Below are positions 1 to 8,472 of a DNA stretch of 64,000 bases, one piece after another (position 1 is the first letter of the stretch; each line of letters begins with the position of its first letter). The translations under genes were made by a program, and so were the position numbers. The stretch is from Streptomyces liliifuscus (GTDB lineage: Bacteria; Actinomycetota; Actinomycetes; Streptomycetales; Streptomycetaceae): contig NZ_CP066831.1 in the NCBI RefSeq assembly GCF_016598615.1, forward strand, positions 9,920,001 to 9,984,000, in the 5' to 3' direction. The notes below the pieces were generated by a model. It had not been told where the DNA came from and searched no databases. It was given only the letters and a program-made list of their open reading frames with translations.

Positions 1-356
1 TGTGGACGTACGGCGACGGGCTCACCGAGGGGCATCCGGCCGTCACCCGGCACCGGCTCGGTGAGGGGTCCGCTTGGTACGTGTCCACGCGGCTCGGGGC
101 CCATGGGCTCGACGCGCTTGTCGGCTGGGCCGCCGATGATGCGCGGATCGCGCCGCGGGCGGATCTGCCTCGGGATGTCGAAGTGGTGCGGCGGGTGGGG
201 GAGTCGGGGGTGTTTCTCTTCGCGATCAACCACTCCGGTGTCGATGCGAAGGTGGCGCTCGATGCGCACGGCACTGAGCTGCTCACCGGTGAGCGGGCGG
301 CGGGGCGGCTCGCGGTGCCGGCGGGGGCCGTACGGGTTGTGCGCCTCGACGATTGA
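1..356 (+). CDS. Beta-galactosidase, GH42 family (C-terminal fragment)
   Basis: Only the last ~117 codons are present; the gene starts before the window. The reading frame is open from base 3 and ends at TGA 354-356. The visible part carries the pattern GDG..PAVTRHRLG.GSAWYVSTRLG followed by a small beta-sandwich that ends in VRVVRLDD, which is how GH42 beta-galactosidases finish. GH42 enzymes release galactose from beta-galactosides in the cytoplasm. The next gene is a secreted endo-galactanase, so the pair fits breakdown of type I (arabino)galactan: chains are cut outside and galacto-oligosaccharides are hydrolysed inside. Catalytic residues lie outside the window. Confidence 0.82.
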   Translation, partial: WTYGDGLTEGHPAVTRHRLGEGSAWYVSTRLGAHGLDALVGWAADDARIAPRADLPRDVEVVRRVGESGVFLFAINHSGVDAKVALDAHGTELLTGERAAGRLAVPAGAVRVVRLDD

Positions 357-371
357 TCGGCCCATTGTTTT

Positions 372-585
372 CGCCCCCGCCGCCCCTACCCATTCCCGTC
401 CCTTACTCAGGGGCTCCGCCCCCGAACCCCCGCTCCTCAAACGCCGGAGAGGCTGAATACATTGCGGCCCGGGCCGACACCTTCAGCCCGTCCGGCGTTT
501 GAGGACGAGGCCGTTCAGGCCGACAGCGGGGGTCTGGGGGCGGAGCCCCCGGAAGGGACGGGAACGGGCAGGGGCGGCGGGGGCG
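372..585. repeat. Long imperfect inverted repeat, Streptomyces intergenic type
   Basis: The left arm (372-457) and the right arm (482-585) are reverse complements over nearly their whole length, with small insertions in the right arm. The core is a CGTTTGAGGA-type motif next to TCCGGCG, flanked by the blocks GGGGGCGGAGCCCC and GGGACGGGAA in both arms. It fills most of the 300-bp gap between the galactosidase and galactanase genes. On RNA it would form a long hairpin and may act as a terminator or mRNA stabiliser. Streptomyces genomes carry many elements of this kind; assignment to a named family needs a genome search. Confidence 0.75.
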
Positions 586-656
586 AAGAACCCCACCCCC
601 CTCAGCCCCCTCCGGGGCACATCCACATCATCACGTCGAAGGGACGACGGACGACG

Positions 657-2225
657 ATGTTCCATCCCAGACGCACACTCAAGGCCCTGCTGCTACCGCT
701 GGCAGCAGCCCTCGCCCTCACCGCCCTGCCCCCGCAGAGCGCCCACGCCGCAAGCACCCTCACCAACGCGGGCTTCGAGTCGAACGGCACAGGCACCACC
801 ACCCCGACCGGCTGGTCGACCTACTCGGCGGGCGGCCAGACCGCGGCCTCCTTCACGGAAGCGGGCGGCCACGGCGGCAGCTACCGCCTGACGCACTATT
901 CCGCCTCCGCCTACAAGGTGGAGACGTACCAGTACCTCTCGGGCCTCACCAACGGCAACTACAAGCTCACCGCCTGGGTGCGCTCGGGCGGCGGCCAGAA
1001 CTCCGCCCACCTCGCCCTGAAGAACTGCGGCGGTTCGGAACAGCGCACCGACATCCCGGTCTCTTCCAGCGGCTGGATACGGATCGTCACCCCGGTCGCC
1101 GTGACGAACAACCAGTGCACGATCAGCGTCAACTCCGATGCGAAGGCGGGCAACTGGATCAACGTCGACGATCTGACGTTCACCTCCGGCACGGCGGGCC
1201 TGCCCATCAAGGGCTCCGACGTGTCGTCGCTCGCCAAGAGCGAGGCCAAGGGCGGCGTCTACAAGAACAGTTCCGGCACGACCGGTGACGCGCTCGCCAT
1301 CCTGAAGTCCGCCGGGCAGAACTACGCCCGCCTCAAGGTGTGGGTGAACCCCGCCGACGGCTACAACAACAAGGCGCGCGTCCTGGCGACGGCCAAGCGC
1401 GTCAAGGCGCAGGGCATGAAGCTCCTCGTCGACTTCCACTACTCGGACACCTGGGCCGACCCGGGCGCCCAGTCCAAGCCCGCCGCCTGGGCAGGACACT
1501 CGTACAGCCAGTTGAGGACCGACGTCTACAACCACACGTACGACGTGCTGAACGCGCTGAAGGCGCAGGGCACCACGGCCGACATGGTCCAGGTCGGCAA
1601 CGAGATCAACGGCGGCATGCTCTGGAACGAGGGTTCCACCTCGAACTGGTCGCAGCTCGCCGGGCTGCTCAACTCCGGCTACGACGCGGTCAAGGCGGTC
1701 AACTCCGGAACCACCGTGGCGCTGCACCTCGCCAAGGGCGGCGATCTGGCGGGCACCCGCTGGTGGTTCGACAGCGCGGTCTCGAACGGCGTGAAGTTCG
1801 ACGTCATCGGGCTGTCCTACTACGGCTACTGGCACGGCACGCTCGTCGACTTCCAGACGACCCTGGACGACGCGGCGGCCCGCTACGGCAAGCCGGTGTA
1901 CCTCGCCGAGACGGCCTATCCCTTCCGGTTGGACAGCAAGGACTCGCACGAGAACATCATCGATCTCAGCAGCGAGCTGGTGGCCGGCTACCCGGCCTCG
2001 ACCGCCGGCCAGACGCAGTGGATGAAGGACATGGCGAGCATCGTGGAGGCCGTCCCGAACGGCCGCGGCCTCGGCATCTTCTACTGGGAGTCCACCTGGA
2101 CCGCGGTCACCGGCAACGGCTGGGACCCGACGGACCCCTCCTCCGGCAACGGCTGGGAGAACCAGGCCCTGTTCGGCTACGACGACAGGGCGCTGCCGGC
2201 GATGGCGTGGTTCAGCCACCGGTGA
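657..2225 (+). CDS. Secreted arabinogalactan endo-beta-1,4-galactanase, GH53
   Basis: 522 aa. Cuts beta-1,4 linkages in galactan outside the cell. A Sec signal peptide covers about residues 1-31 (FHPRR n-region, Leu/Ala core, AHA-A cleavage site). A carbohydrate-binding-like beta-sandwich module runs from ~32 to ~178 (begins with NAGFESNG), and the GH53 barrel from ~181. The acid/base is Glu316 in VGNEINGG and the nucleophile is Glu418 in YLAETAYP. The frame is open upstream to 462, but ATG 657 is chosen because the signal peptide starts there and GAAGGGA lies at 638-644. It sits just downstream of a GH42 beta-galactosidase, as in bacterial galactan operons. Confidence 0.93.
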   Translation: MFHPRRTLKALLLPLAAALALTALPPQSAHAASTLTNAGFESNGTGTTTPTGWSTYSAGGQTAASFTEAGGHGGSYRLTHYSASAYKVETYQYLSGLTNGNYKLTAWVRSGGGQNSAHLALKNCGGSEQRTDIPVSSSGWIRIVTPVAVTNNQCTISVNSDAKAGNWINVDDLTFTSGTAGLPIKGSDVSSLAKSEAKGGVYKNSSGTTGDALAILKSAGQNYARLKVWVNPADGYNNKARVLATAKRVKAQGMKLLVDFHYSDTWADPGAQSKPAAWAGHSYSQLRTDVYNHTYDVLNALKAQGTTADMVQVGNEINGGMLWNEGSTSNWSQLAGLLNSGYDAVKAVNSGTTVALHLAKGGDLAGTRWWFDSAVSNGVKFDVIGLSYYGYWHGTLVDFQTTLDDAAARYGKPVYLAETAYPFRLDSKDSHENIIDLSSELVAGYPASTAGQTQWMKDMASIVEAVPNGRGLGIFYWESTWTAVTGNGWDPTDPSSGNGWENQALFGYDDRALPAMAWFSHR

Positions 2226-2240
2226 CGGTCTGAAGTCATG

Positions 2241-2284
2241 GTGAGGGGGTGACGGAAGCGGTCCCGCTTCCGTCACCCCCTCAC
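2241..2284. terminator. Perfect 20-bp terminator hairpin between convergent genes
   Basis: Bases 2241-2260 and 2265-2284 are exact reverse complements around the 4-base loop GTCC. The hairpin lies between the stop codon of the galactanase gene (2225) and the stop codon of the convergent acyl-CoA synthetase gene (2296), so it can end transcription in both directions. No U-run follows, which is usual for Streptomyces terminators. Confidence 0.9.
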
Positions 2285-2295
2285 CGCTCGCGGCC

Positions 2296-3807
2296 TCACT
2301 CCCGCCAGAACGGCTCCCGCAGCTTGAACTTCTGCAGCTTCCCCGTCGCCGTGCGCGGCAGCGACTCCACGAAGTCGACCCGCTTGGGCGTCTTGAACCC
2401 GGCCAGCCGCGTACGGCAGTGCGCGATCAACTCCTCGGCGGTGACGCCCGATCCGTCCGTCACGACGAGCGCGGTCACCAACTCGCCCCACTTGGCGTCC
2501 GGAATCCCGATCACCGCGACCTCGCGCACGGCCGGATGCGAGGTGATCACGTCCTCCACCTCGATCGACGAGACGTTCTCGCCGCCCGAGATGATGACGT
2601 CCTTCTTGCGGTCGGAGATCACCAAGTAGCCCTCGTCGTCGAGGTATCCGCCGTCCCCGGTGTGGAACCAGCCGCCCGCCTGCGCCTTCGCGGTCTCCTC
2701 GGGCTGGTCCCAGTAACCGTCCAGGTTGTGGTTCGACGCGGTCAGCACCTCACCGTCGACGTCCACATCGACGCGTACGCCGAGAGCGGGCACCCCCGCC
2801 CGCCCGAGCCGCCGGGCACGATCGGTGGGCTCCAGGTCGTCCCACTCCTGTCGGCCGCGGTTGACCGTGACGAGCGGCGAGGTCTCGGTGAGGCCGTAGA
2901 TCTGGATGAACTCCCAGCCCAGCTCGCCCATCACACGCTCGATCGTGCGGGTCGGCGGCGGCGCGCCCGCGCAGACGATACGGACCCGGTCGCGCCCGGG
3001 GATCTCGCCCTCCCAGTCGGCGGCGGCGTCGAGCACGGCGTTCAGGACGGCGGGCGCCGCGCACATCAGGGTGACGCCGTGCCGCTCGACGCGCCGCAGG
3101 ATCTCGGCGCCGTCGATCTGGCGGAGCACGATGTGCCGGCCGCCGACGCCCGTGACGCCGTACGGCATGCCCCAGCCGTTCGCGTGGAACATCGGGAGCG
3201 TGTGGAGGTAGACGTCACGGTCGCTGATCGTGGTGTGCAGCCCGAACACGGTCGAGTTGAGCCACAGATTGCGGTGGGTGAGCTGAACTCCCTTGGGGCG
3301 GGCGGTCGTTCCGGACGTGTAGTTGACGCTGGCCGTCGCGCTCTCGTCCGGTGCGGCCCACTCCCGCGGTTCCGTGTCGCGCAGGAAGAGATCCTCGTCG
3401 TCGCCGAGTACGAACTTGTGCTTGACGTCGAGCGTGTCGAGCACGTCCGCACAGGACGCGTCCGCGTAGACCACCGAGGCACCGGAGTGCCGGACGATGT
3501 AGTCGATCTCCGGCTGCGTCAGCCGGAAGTTCACCGGCACCAGGACGCGCCCCCAGCCGGAGACACCGAAGAACGAGGTGAGCAGCCGCGCCGAGTTCTG
3601 CGAGATCACCGCCACCCTGCCGCCCACGGGTACGTCCAGTTGGTCGAGTTTGGCGGCCTGGGCGCGGGCGAGCGCCGCCAGCTCCCGGTAGGTGGGTTCG
3701 CCGAGGCTCGGCCCAGGCTGCTCCGGTTCGTCGACGACGGCGACGCGGTCCGGATAGACATGGGCCGCGCGGTCGAGGAAGTCACGGACGGTCAGCGGGT
3801 AGTACAC
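2296..3807 (-). CDS. Acyl-CoA synthetase (AMP-dependent synthetase/ligase)
   Basis: 503 aa. Activates a carboxylic acid to its CoA thioester through an acyl-AMP. AMP-binding motif YTSGTTARPKGV (the P-loop-like A3), GLTETSPLV (A5), WFHTGDGGYLDDEGYL (A7), DRKKDVIISGGENVSSIEVE (A8) and the catalytic Lys in PRTATGKLQKF (A10) are all present. GTG 3807 is preceded by GGAGGT with a 6-base spacer and is preferred to the longer frame that opens at 3876. The substrate cannot be read from sequence; the overall pattern resembles medium- or long-chain fatty acid and aryl-acid CoA ligases. Divergent from the NTF2-like gene, and probably a single-gene unit. Confidence 0.9.
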   Translation of the reverse strand: MYYPLTVRDFLDRAAHVYPDRVAVVDEPEQPGPSLGEPTYRELAALARAQAAKLDQLDVPVGGRVAVISQNSARLLTSFFGVSGWGRVLVPVNFRLTQPEIDYIVRHSGASVVYADASCADVLDTLDVKHKFVLGDDEDLFLRDTEPREWAAPDESATASVNYTSGTTARPKGVQLTHRNLWLNSTVFGLHTTISDRDVYLHTLPMFHANGWGMPYGVTGVGGRHIVLRQIDGAEILRRVERHGVTLMCAAPAVLNAVLDAAADWEGEIPGRDRVRIVCAGAPPPTRTIERVMGELGWEFIQIYGLTETSPLVTVNRGRQEWDDLEPTDRARRLGRAGVPALGVRVDVDVDGEVLTASNHNLDGYWDQPEETAKAQAGGWFHTGDGGYLDDEGYLVISDRKKDVIISGGENVSSIEVEDVITSHPAVREVAVIGIPDAKWGELVTALVVTDGSGVTAEELIAHCRTRLAGFKTPKRVDFVESLPRTATGKLQKFKLREPFWRE

Positions 3808-3891
3808 GACAGCACCTCCGGGGTCGGTGATGCATACGTACCTACCCCGGCGTTGCGCAATGCCACCAGCGGCCACTACTGTCCAAAGTGG

Positions 3892-3903
3892 CTAATCAAT
3901 TAG
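3892..3903. promoter_or_regulatory. AT-rich palindrome, possible operator
   Basis: CTAAT-CA-ATTAG lies between the divergent acyl-CoA synthetase and NTF2-like genes, 19 bases before the latter's start. An AT-rich palindrome stands out in such GC-rich DNA and is of a size bound by MarR or TetR proteins. No regulator gene is adjacent, so its role is only inferred. Confidence 0.3.
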
Positions 3904-3921
3904 TTACCTAAGAGGTGGCAG

Positions 3922-4317
3922 ATGAATCCCTTCCGCAAGGCGGTGGAGGACGGCGACCACGCGGCCGTCGTCGACCTGCTCGCCGAGGACGTCGTGTTCA
4001 CCAGCCCCGTGGTGTTCAAGCCGTACGCCGGAAAGCCGATCACCGCGGCGATCCTGGGCGCGGTCATCGAGGTCTTCGAGGACTTCCACTACATCCGCGA
4101 GATCGCGAACCCGGACGGCCGGGACCTCGTCCTCGTCTTCGAGGCGCGAGTGGGCGACCGCGCACTCCAGGGCTGCGACATCCTGCACTTCGACGAGGAC
4201 GGCCGCATCGACGAGCTCACCGTCATGGTCCGCCCGCTGTCGGCGGCCCAGGCACTCCAGGCCGCGATGGCGGCCCGGTTCGAGGCCGTCGAGAAGGAGG
4301 CGTCGGGCGCGTCCTGA
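3922..4317 (+). CDS. NTF2-like/SnoaL-like family protein
   Basis: 131 aa, a usual length for a single NTF2 cone domain. Features are the N-terminal helix pair (FRKAVEDGDHAAVVDLLAED), the strand VVFTSPVVFKPYAGK, then VFEDFHYIREI and FEARVGDRALQGCDILHFDEDGRIDELTVMVRPL, the typical end of a SnoaL-like fold. Such proteins act as small isomerases or cyclases or bind ligands; no function can be assigned. AGAGGTGG upstream of ATG 3922 is a good ribosome site. Divergent from the acyl-CoA synthetase, with which it may share regulation. Confidence 0.85.
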   Translation: MNPFRKAVEDGDHAAVVDLLAEDVVFTSPVVFKPYAGKPITAAILGAVIEVFEDFHYIREIANPDGRDLVLVFEARVGDRALQGCDILHFDEDGRIDELTVMVRPLSAAQALQAAMAARFEAVEKEASGAS

Positions 4318-4337
4318 CGAGTCGGGGTTTAGCCTGA

Positions 4338-4358
4338 TCTCCTGCCACGACCAGGAGA
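4338..4358 (+). promoter_or_regulatory. Hairpin enclosing the crcB Shine-Dalgarno
   Basis: TCTCCTG (4338-4344) pairs exactly with CAGGAGA (4352-4358) around a 7-base loop. The right arm contains AGGAG, the ribosome site of the first crcB gene (ATG 4368), so the folded RNA would hide it. The sequence does not match the fluoride riboswitch as I know it. Translational control is an inference. Confidence 0.45.
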
Positions 4359-4367
4359 CATACGCCC

Positions 4368-4844
4368 ATGACCGCCCCCGATTCCGAGACCGTGGACGAA
4401 CCTGCGGAACGGCGCGCGTCCGGCCGACGGCCTTCGGTCTGGCGGGGGCAGGGGCCGGCCGTGGCGGCGGTCTCGGTCGGCGGCGCGCTCGGGGCCTCGG
4501 CGCGCTACGGGGCCGCGCTCCTCTGGCCCACACACACGGGCGGCTTCCCGTGGACCACGTTCTGGGTCAACGTCGTCGGTTGTTTCGTGATCGGCGCCTT
4601 CATGGTCGTGATCACCGAGGTGTGGGCGGCCCACCGGCTGGTACGCCCGTTCTTCGGCACCGGAGTGCTCGGCGGCTTCACCACGTTCTCGACGTACGCC
4701 GTCGACATCCAGAGACTCGTCGACACGGGCCATCCCCGCACCGGCCTCGCCTATCTCGCCGCGACCCTGTTGGCGGCGCTCGCGGCGGTCTGGCTCGCGG
4801 TGACGGCCACGCGCCGGATCCTGGAGTGGCGGCGGCGCCGATGA
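4368..4844 (+). CDS. crcB: CrcB/Fluc fluoride channel subunit 1
   Basis: 158 aa. Small membrane protein that exports fluoride from the cytoplasm. Four predicted membrane helices follow a ~30-residue basic cytosolic tail. Family motifs are visible: VGGALGASARYG (Gly-rich first helix and Arg), FWVNVVGCFVIG (the conserved Asn), and GGFTTFSTYAVD (the Phe/Thr/Ser fluoride track). Many Gram-positive bacteria encode two such proteins side by side that form one antiparallel dimer; the next gene, 31 bases away, is the partner. The ribosome site lies in a hairpin. Confidence 0.93.
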   Translation: MTAPDSETVDEPAERRASGRRPSVWRGQGPAVAAVSVGGALGASARYGAALLWPTHTGGFPWTTFWVNVVGCFVIGAFMVVITEVWAAHRLVRPFFGTGVLGGFTTFSTYAVDIQRLVDTGHPRTGLAYLAATLLAALAAVWLAVTATRRILEWRRRR

Positions 4845-4875
4845 ACCCCACGGGCGGGAAGGGTAAGAAGTCGTT

Positions 4876-5250
4876 GTGAACTGGGTGTTGGTGATCGTCG
4901 GTGGCATGGTCGGTGCGCCGCTGCGCTATCTCACCGACCGCGCGGTGCAGTCCCGGCACGACACGGTCTTCCCCTGGGGCACCTTCGCGGTGAACGTCGT
5001 CGGCTGTCTGATCCTGGGCCTCCTCACCGGCGCTGCCGTGGCCGGAGCGGCCTCCTCGCACCTCCAGCTGCTGCTCGGCACCGGCCTGTGCGGAGCGCTC
5101 ACCACGTACTCGACGTTCTCGTACGAGACCCTGCGGCTGACCGAGGACGGCGCCCGTCTCTACGCCGCCGCCAACGTGATCGCGAGCGTCGTCGTGGGAC
5201 TCGGTGCGGCGTTTGCGGGTGTTTCGGTGGCCGAGGCCCTCTGGGCGTAG
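4876..5250 (+). CDS. crcB: CrcB/Fluc fluoride channel subunit 2
   Basis: 124 aa, the second half of a two-gene fluoride channel. Motifs parallel those of the upstream gene: VGGMVGAPLRYL, FAVNVVGCLILG and GALTTYSTFSYET, with four predicted helices and no N-terminal extension. GTG 4876 is the first codon of the conserved region and GGGAAGGG lies upstream. Only 31 bases separate it from the first crcB, so they are very probably co-transcribed and make a heterodimer in which the two proteins insert in opposite orientations. Confidence 0.93.
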   Translation: MNWVLVIVGGMVGAPLRYLTDRAVQSRHDTVFPWGTFAVNVVGCLILGLLTGAAVAGAASSHLQLLLGTGLCGALTTYSTFSYETLRLTEDGARLYAAANVIASVVVGLGAAFAGVSVAEALWA

Positions 5251-5362
5251 CCCCTGAGGTCACACCTGGGCGTAGTAGGACTGGCTCCGCCGCGGCCGAC
5301 GTACGGCTGCCCGCCCGTGCCGCGGCAGTCGTCCGCACGTCCGCCCAGCAGAACTGGATCCC

Positions 5363-6193
5363 ATGAGCGCCATCTCCGTCGGTCAGGCCGTCGTCCTCGG
5401 AGCCGTCGAGGGGGTGACCGAGTTCCTTCCCGTCTCCTCCACCGGCCATCTCAAGATCACCGAGGGGCTCATGGGCATCCCCGTCGACGACAACGCCGTC
5501 GTCGGCTTCTCCGCCGTCATCCAGGTCGGTGCCATCGCCGCGGTGCTCGTCTACTTCGTCAAGGACATCGTGCGGATCGTCTCGGCCTGGTTCCGGGGCC
5601 TGCGGGACCGCGAAGAGCGCTACCACCACGACTACAGGTTCGCCTGGTGGGTGATCTGCGCGACGATCCCGATCGTGGCCGTCGGCCTGGCCGCCAAGCC
5701 GCTGATCGAAGGCCCGCTCGCCTCGCTCTGGGTGGTCGCGGGCTCCCTGATCGTCGGCAGTGGCGTGATGTGGGCGGCGGACCAGATGGGCCGGCACAAG
5801 CGTGGCGAGGACGACACCTCGTTCAAGGACGCGATGCTGGTGGGCAGTTCACAGATCCTGGCCCTGCTCTTCCCCGGCTTCTCACGCTCGGGCGCCACCA
5901 TGTCCACCGCCCTGCTCCTCGACCTCGACCGAGTCGCCGCCACCCGCCTCTCCTTCTTCCTCGGCATCCCGGCCCTCACCGGCGCAGGCCTCTACGAACT
6001 CAAGGACGCCCTGGGCGCGGGCACGGGCGCCCTCCCACTGGCCGTGGGGACAGCGGTGTCCTTCCTGGTGGCGTACGCCTCGATCGCGTGGCTGCTGAGG
6101 TTCGTGTCGAAGCACTCGTTCAACGCATTCGTGATCTACCGGATCATCATCGGGTTGTCGCTGTTCGGACTGTTGGGCGCCGGCGTCCTCTGA
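5363..6193 (+). CDS. uppP: Undecaprenyl-diphosphatase UppP (BacA)
   Basis: 276 aa, normal family length. Integral membrane phosphatase that converts undecaprenyl diphosphate to the monophosphate, recycling the lipid carrier of cell-wall synthesis; overproduction gives bacitracin resistance in other bacteria. The two signature regions are present: EGVTEFLPVSSTGHL near the N-terminus and PGFSRSGATMS in the middle, and about eight hydrophobic helices. The 112-base gap after crcB holds no clear terminator, so read-through is possible. Streptomyces often have more than one uppP. Confidence 0.95.
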   Translation: MSAISVGQAVVLGAVEGVTEFLPVSSTGHLKITEGLMGIPVDDNAVVGFSAVIQVGAIAAVLVYFVKDIVRIVSAWFRGLRDREERYHHDYRFAWWVICATIPIVAVGLAAKPLIEGPLASLWVVAGSLIVGSGVMWAADQMGRHKRGEDDTSFKDAMLVGSSQILALLFPGFSRSGATMSTALLLDLDRVAATRLSFFLGIPALTGAGLYELKDALGAGTGALPLAVGTAVSFLVAYASIAWLLRFVSKHSFNAFVIYRIIIGLSLFGLLGAGVL

Positions 6194-6243
6194 TCGTCCG
6201 GGCGGGCGGGGCCCGCGAGCCGGTCTCACGCCCCGGCCCTCCC

Positions 6244-6273
6244 TTGACAGTCACCTCCCGTTCCCCCCAGGAT
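6244..6273 (+). promoter_or_regulatory. Probable housekeeping-type promoter of the FadR-like gene
   Basis: TTGACA (6244-6249) is followed after 18 bases by CAGGAT (6268-6273). The expected start of transcription falls at about 6280-6281, which is the GTG start codon of the regulator, so the mRNA is probably leaderless. There is no Shine-Dalgarno sequence, which agrees. Confidence 0.6.
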
Positions 6274-6280
6274 CACCCCC

Positions 6281-7024
6281 GTGAACCTGTCAGACAGCCA
6301 GACAGCTGGCTCGGTGCCGAGGCGTATCAGCGCCATGGAAGCGGTGCTCGGGCACCTTCGTGGTGCCATCGAGCGCGGTGAGTACGCCGTGGGGGACAAG
6401 CTGCCCTCCGAGGCGGAGCTGTGCCGACGTCTTGAGGTCAGCCGGCCCGTGCTGCGGGAGGCGCTCCGGGCCCTGCAGACGATGGGCCTGACCGTGTCCC
6501 GGACCGGCAAGGGCACTTTCGTGCTGTCCAACGGACCCGTCGAGGACCCCACGTTCGGCGATTACGCGGCCAGCGACCTGCTGGAGGTCCGGCGGCACGT
6601 CGAGATCCCCGTGGCCGGATACGCGGCGGCGCGCCGCACCCCCGAGGACCTCGACCACCTGGCCCACCTGCTGGAGCGGATGGAGCGCGAGACCGACACC
6701 ACCGCGTGGGTGGCCATGGACACGCTCTTCCATCTCGCCGTGGCACAGGCCGCCCAGAACCCGGTCTTCCGCCGGGTGATCGAGGAGATCCGGGACGCAC
6801 TGGCCCGCCAGTCGGCGTTCCTGAACGAGCTCGGGGGCCGCCGCGAGCAGTCCAACCGCGAACACCGCGCCATCGTCGAGGCCCTGGTCGACGGCAGCGC
6901 ACACGACGCGACCGAGGCGATGGCACATCACCTCGACCGCGTCGAGACGACCCTCACCGCGATCGTGCGCTCCGAGCACACGGACGGCGCGGACACCCCC
7001 ACGGAAGGCGGACCAAAGGCGTGA
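6281..7024 (+). CDS. FadR/GntR-family transcriptional regulator
   Basis: 247 aa. N-terminal GntR winged helix at about 15-85 (DKLPSEAELCRRLEVSRPVLREALRALQTMGL followed by the GKGTFV wing), then an all-helical FCD ligand-binding domain (about 100-230). First gene of a unit with asparagine permease and asparaginase (the permease start overlaps its stop by 4 bases), so it most likely controls asparagine catabolism in response to an amino or organic acid. GTG 6281 is chosen because of the promoter placed just before it; ATG 6335 would still keep the DNA-binding domain. Confidence 0.88.
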   Translation: MNLSDSQTAGSVPRRISAMEAVLGHLRGAIERGEYAVGDKLPSEAELCRRLEVSRPVLREALRALQTMGLTVSRTGKGTFVLSNGPVEDPTFGDYAASDLLEVRRHVEIPVAGYAAARRTPEDLDHLAHLLERMERETDTTAWVAMDTLFHLAVAQAAQNPVFRRVIEEIRDALARQSAFLNELGGRREQSNREHRAIVEALVDGSAHDATEAMAHHLDRVETTLTAIVRSEHTDGADTPTEGGPKA

Positions 7025-8472
7025 GCGAGCAGTCCCTCGAAAAAGAGACAGGGCAGACACGGAAAGCCGCCGTTCATGTCGACGCCGGTGACGCGGGATA
7101 CAGCAAGTCCCTGAAGTCCCGGCACGTCAACATGATCGCCATCGGCGGGGCCATCGGCACCGGTCTCTTCCTCGGCGCCGGAGGCCGCCTCGCCGACGCC
7201 GGACCCTCGCTCTTCATCGCGTACGCCGTCTGCGGTGTCTTCGCCTTCCTGGTCGTCCGCGCCCTCGGCGAACTCGTCCTCTACCGGCCCTCATCCGGGG
7301 CCTTCGTGTCGTACGCCCGGGAGTTCCTGGGCGAGAAGGGCGCGTACACCGCGGGCTGGATGTACTTCCTGAACTGGGCGACCACCGGCATCGCCGACAT
7401 CACCGCGGTCGCCACCTACACCCACTACTGGGGGATGTTCTCCGACGTCCCGCAGTGGGTGATCGCCCTCATCGCACTCGCGGTCGTGCTGACCGTGAAC
7501 CTCATCTCCGTGAAGATCTTCGGCGAGCTGGAGTTCTGGTTCGCGATCATCAAAGTCGGCGCGCTCGTCGCCTTCATGCTGATCGGCATCTTCCTGCTGG
7601 TCACCCAGAACCCCGTGGACGGGACCACCCCCGGCCCCTCGCTGATCACGGACAACGGCGGCCTCTTCCCCAACGGCCTTCTGCCGATGCTCCTGATCGT
7701 CCAGGGTGTTGTCTTCGCCTACGCCTCCGTCGAGCTGGTGGGCGTCGCGGCGGGCGAGACCGAGAACCCCGAGAAGATCATGCCGAAGGCCATCAACTCG
7801 ATCATGTGGCGCGTCGGTCTCTTCTACGTCGGCTCGGTCCTGCTGCTGTCGATGCTGCTGCCCTGGAACAAGTACACCTCCGGAGAGAGCCCGTTCGTCA
7901 CCGTGCTCTCCAACATCGGCATCCCGGCCGCGGGCGGCGTGATGAACCTCGTCGTGATGACCGCCGCCATGTCCAGCCTCAACTCCGGGCTCTACTCGAC
8001 CGGCCGCATCCTGCGCTCCATGTCGATGTCGGGCTCGGCGCCGAAGTTCACCTCGGTGATGAGCCGCAGCCAGGTCCCGTACGGCGGAATCCTGCTGACC
8101 AGCGGTATCTGTGTACTCGGCGTCGGACTCAACTTCGTCGTCCCCGCCGACGCGTTCGAGATCGTGCTGAACTTCGCGGCGATCGGCATCCTCGCCACCT
8201 GGGGCATGATCATGATCTGTCATCTGCAGTTCTGGCGGAAGACGGAGGACGGCGAGCTGGACCGCCCGAGCTACCGCCTCCCGGGCTCGCCCTGGACCGA
8301 GCTCGTGACCCTCTTCTTCCTCGCCTCGGTACTGGTCCTCATGTACGCCGACGGAGGAGCGGGCCGCACCACGGTCCTCTGCCTGCCGCTGATCGTGGCG
8401 GCACTGGTCGCCGGCTGGTACGGCGTACGCCGCCGGGTCGAATCGATACGAAAGCCCGAGGTGGACGCATGA
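7021..8472 (+). CDS. ansP: L-asparagine permease (APC superfamily, AnsP type)
   Basis: 483 aa with twelve predicted membrane helices. The amino acid permease signature is clear: SLKSRHVNMIAIGGAIGTG at the first helix, GELVLYRPSSGAFVSYA, and ETENPEKIMPKAINSI in the conserved loop. GTG 7021 overlaps the preceding stop codon (GTGA), and its own stop overlaps the asparaginase start (ATGA), so translation of the three genes is coupled. General sequence places it with AnsP/GABA permeases; asparagine as substrate follows from the neighbouring asparaginase and aspartase genes. Confidence 0.87.
   Translation: MSEQSLEKETGQTRKAAVHVDAGDAGYSKSLKSRHVNMIAIGGAIGTGLFLGAGGRLADAGPSLFIAYAVCGVFAFLVVRALGELVLYRPSSGAFVSYAREFLGEKGAYTAGWMYFLNWATTGIADITAVATYTHYWGMFSDVPQWVIALIALAVVLTVNLISVKIFGELEFWFAIIKVGALVAFMLIGIFLLVTQNPVDGTTPGPSLITDNGGLFPNGLLPMLLIVQGVVFAYASVELVGVAAGETENPEKIMPKAINSIMWRVGLFYVGSVLLLSMLLPWNKYTSGESPFVTVLSNIGIPAAGGVMNLVVMTAAMSSLNSGLYSTGRILRSMSMSGSAPKFTSVMSRSQVPYGGILLTSGICVLGVGLNFVVPADAFEIVLNFAAIGILATWGMIMICHLQFWRKTEDGELDRPSYRLPGSPWTELVTLFFLASVLVLMYADGGAGRTTVLCLPLIVAALVAGWYGVRRRVESIRKPEVDA

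Noticed and set aside
693..2276. 527-residue antisense frame opposite the galactanase gene
   Set aside because: It is Arg/Gly/Val-rich with no domain pattern and arises from third-position GC on the other strand.
4318..4367. Fluoride riboswitch before crcB
   Set aside because: The short leader lacks the conserved sequence blocks of that riboswitch; only a simple hairpin is seen.
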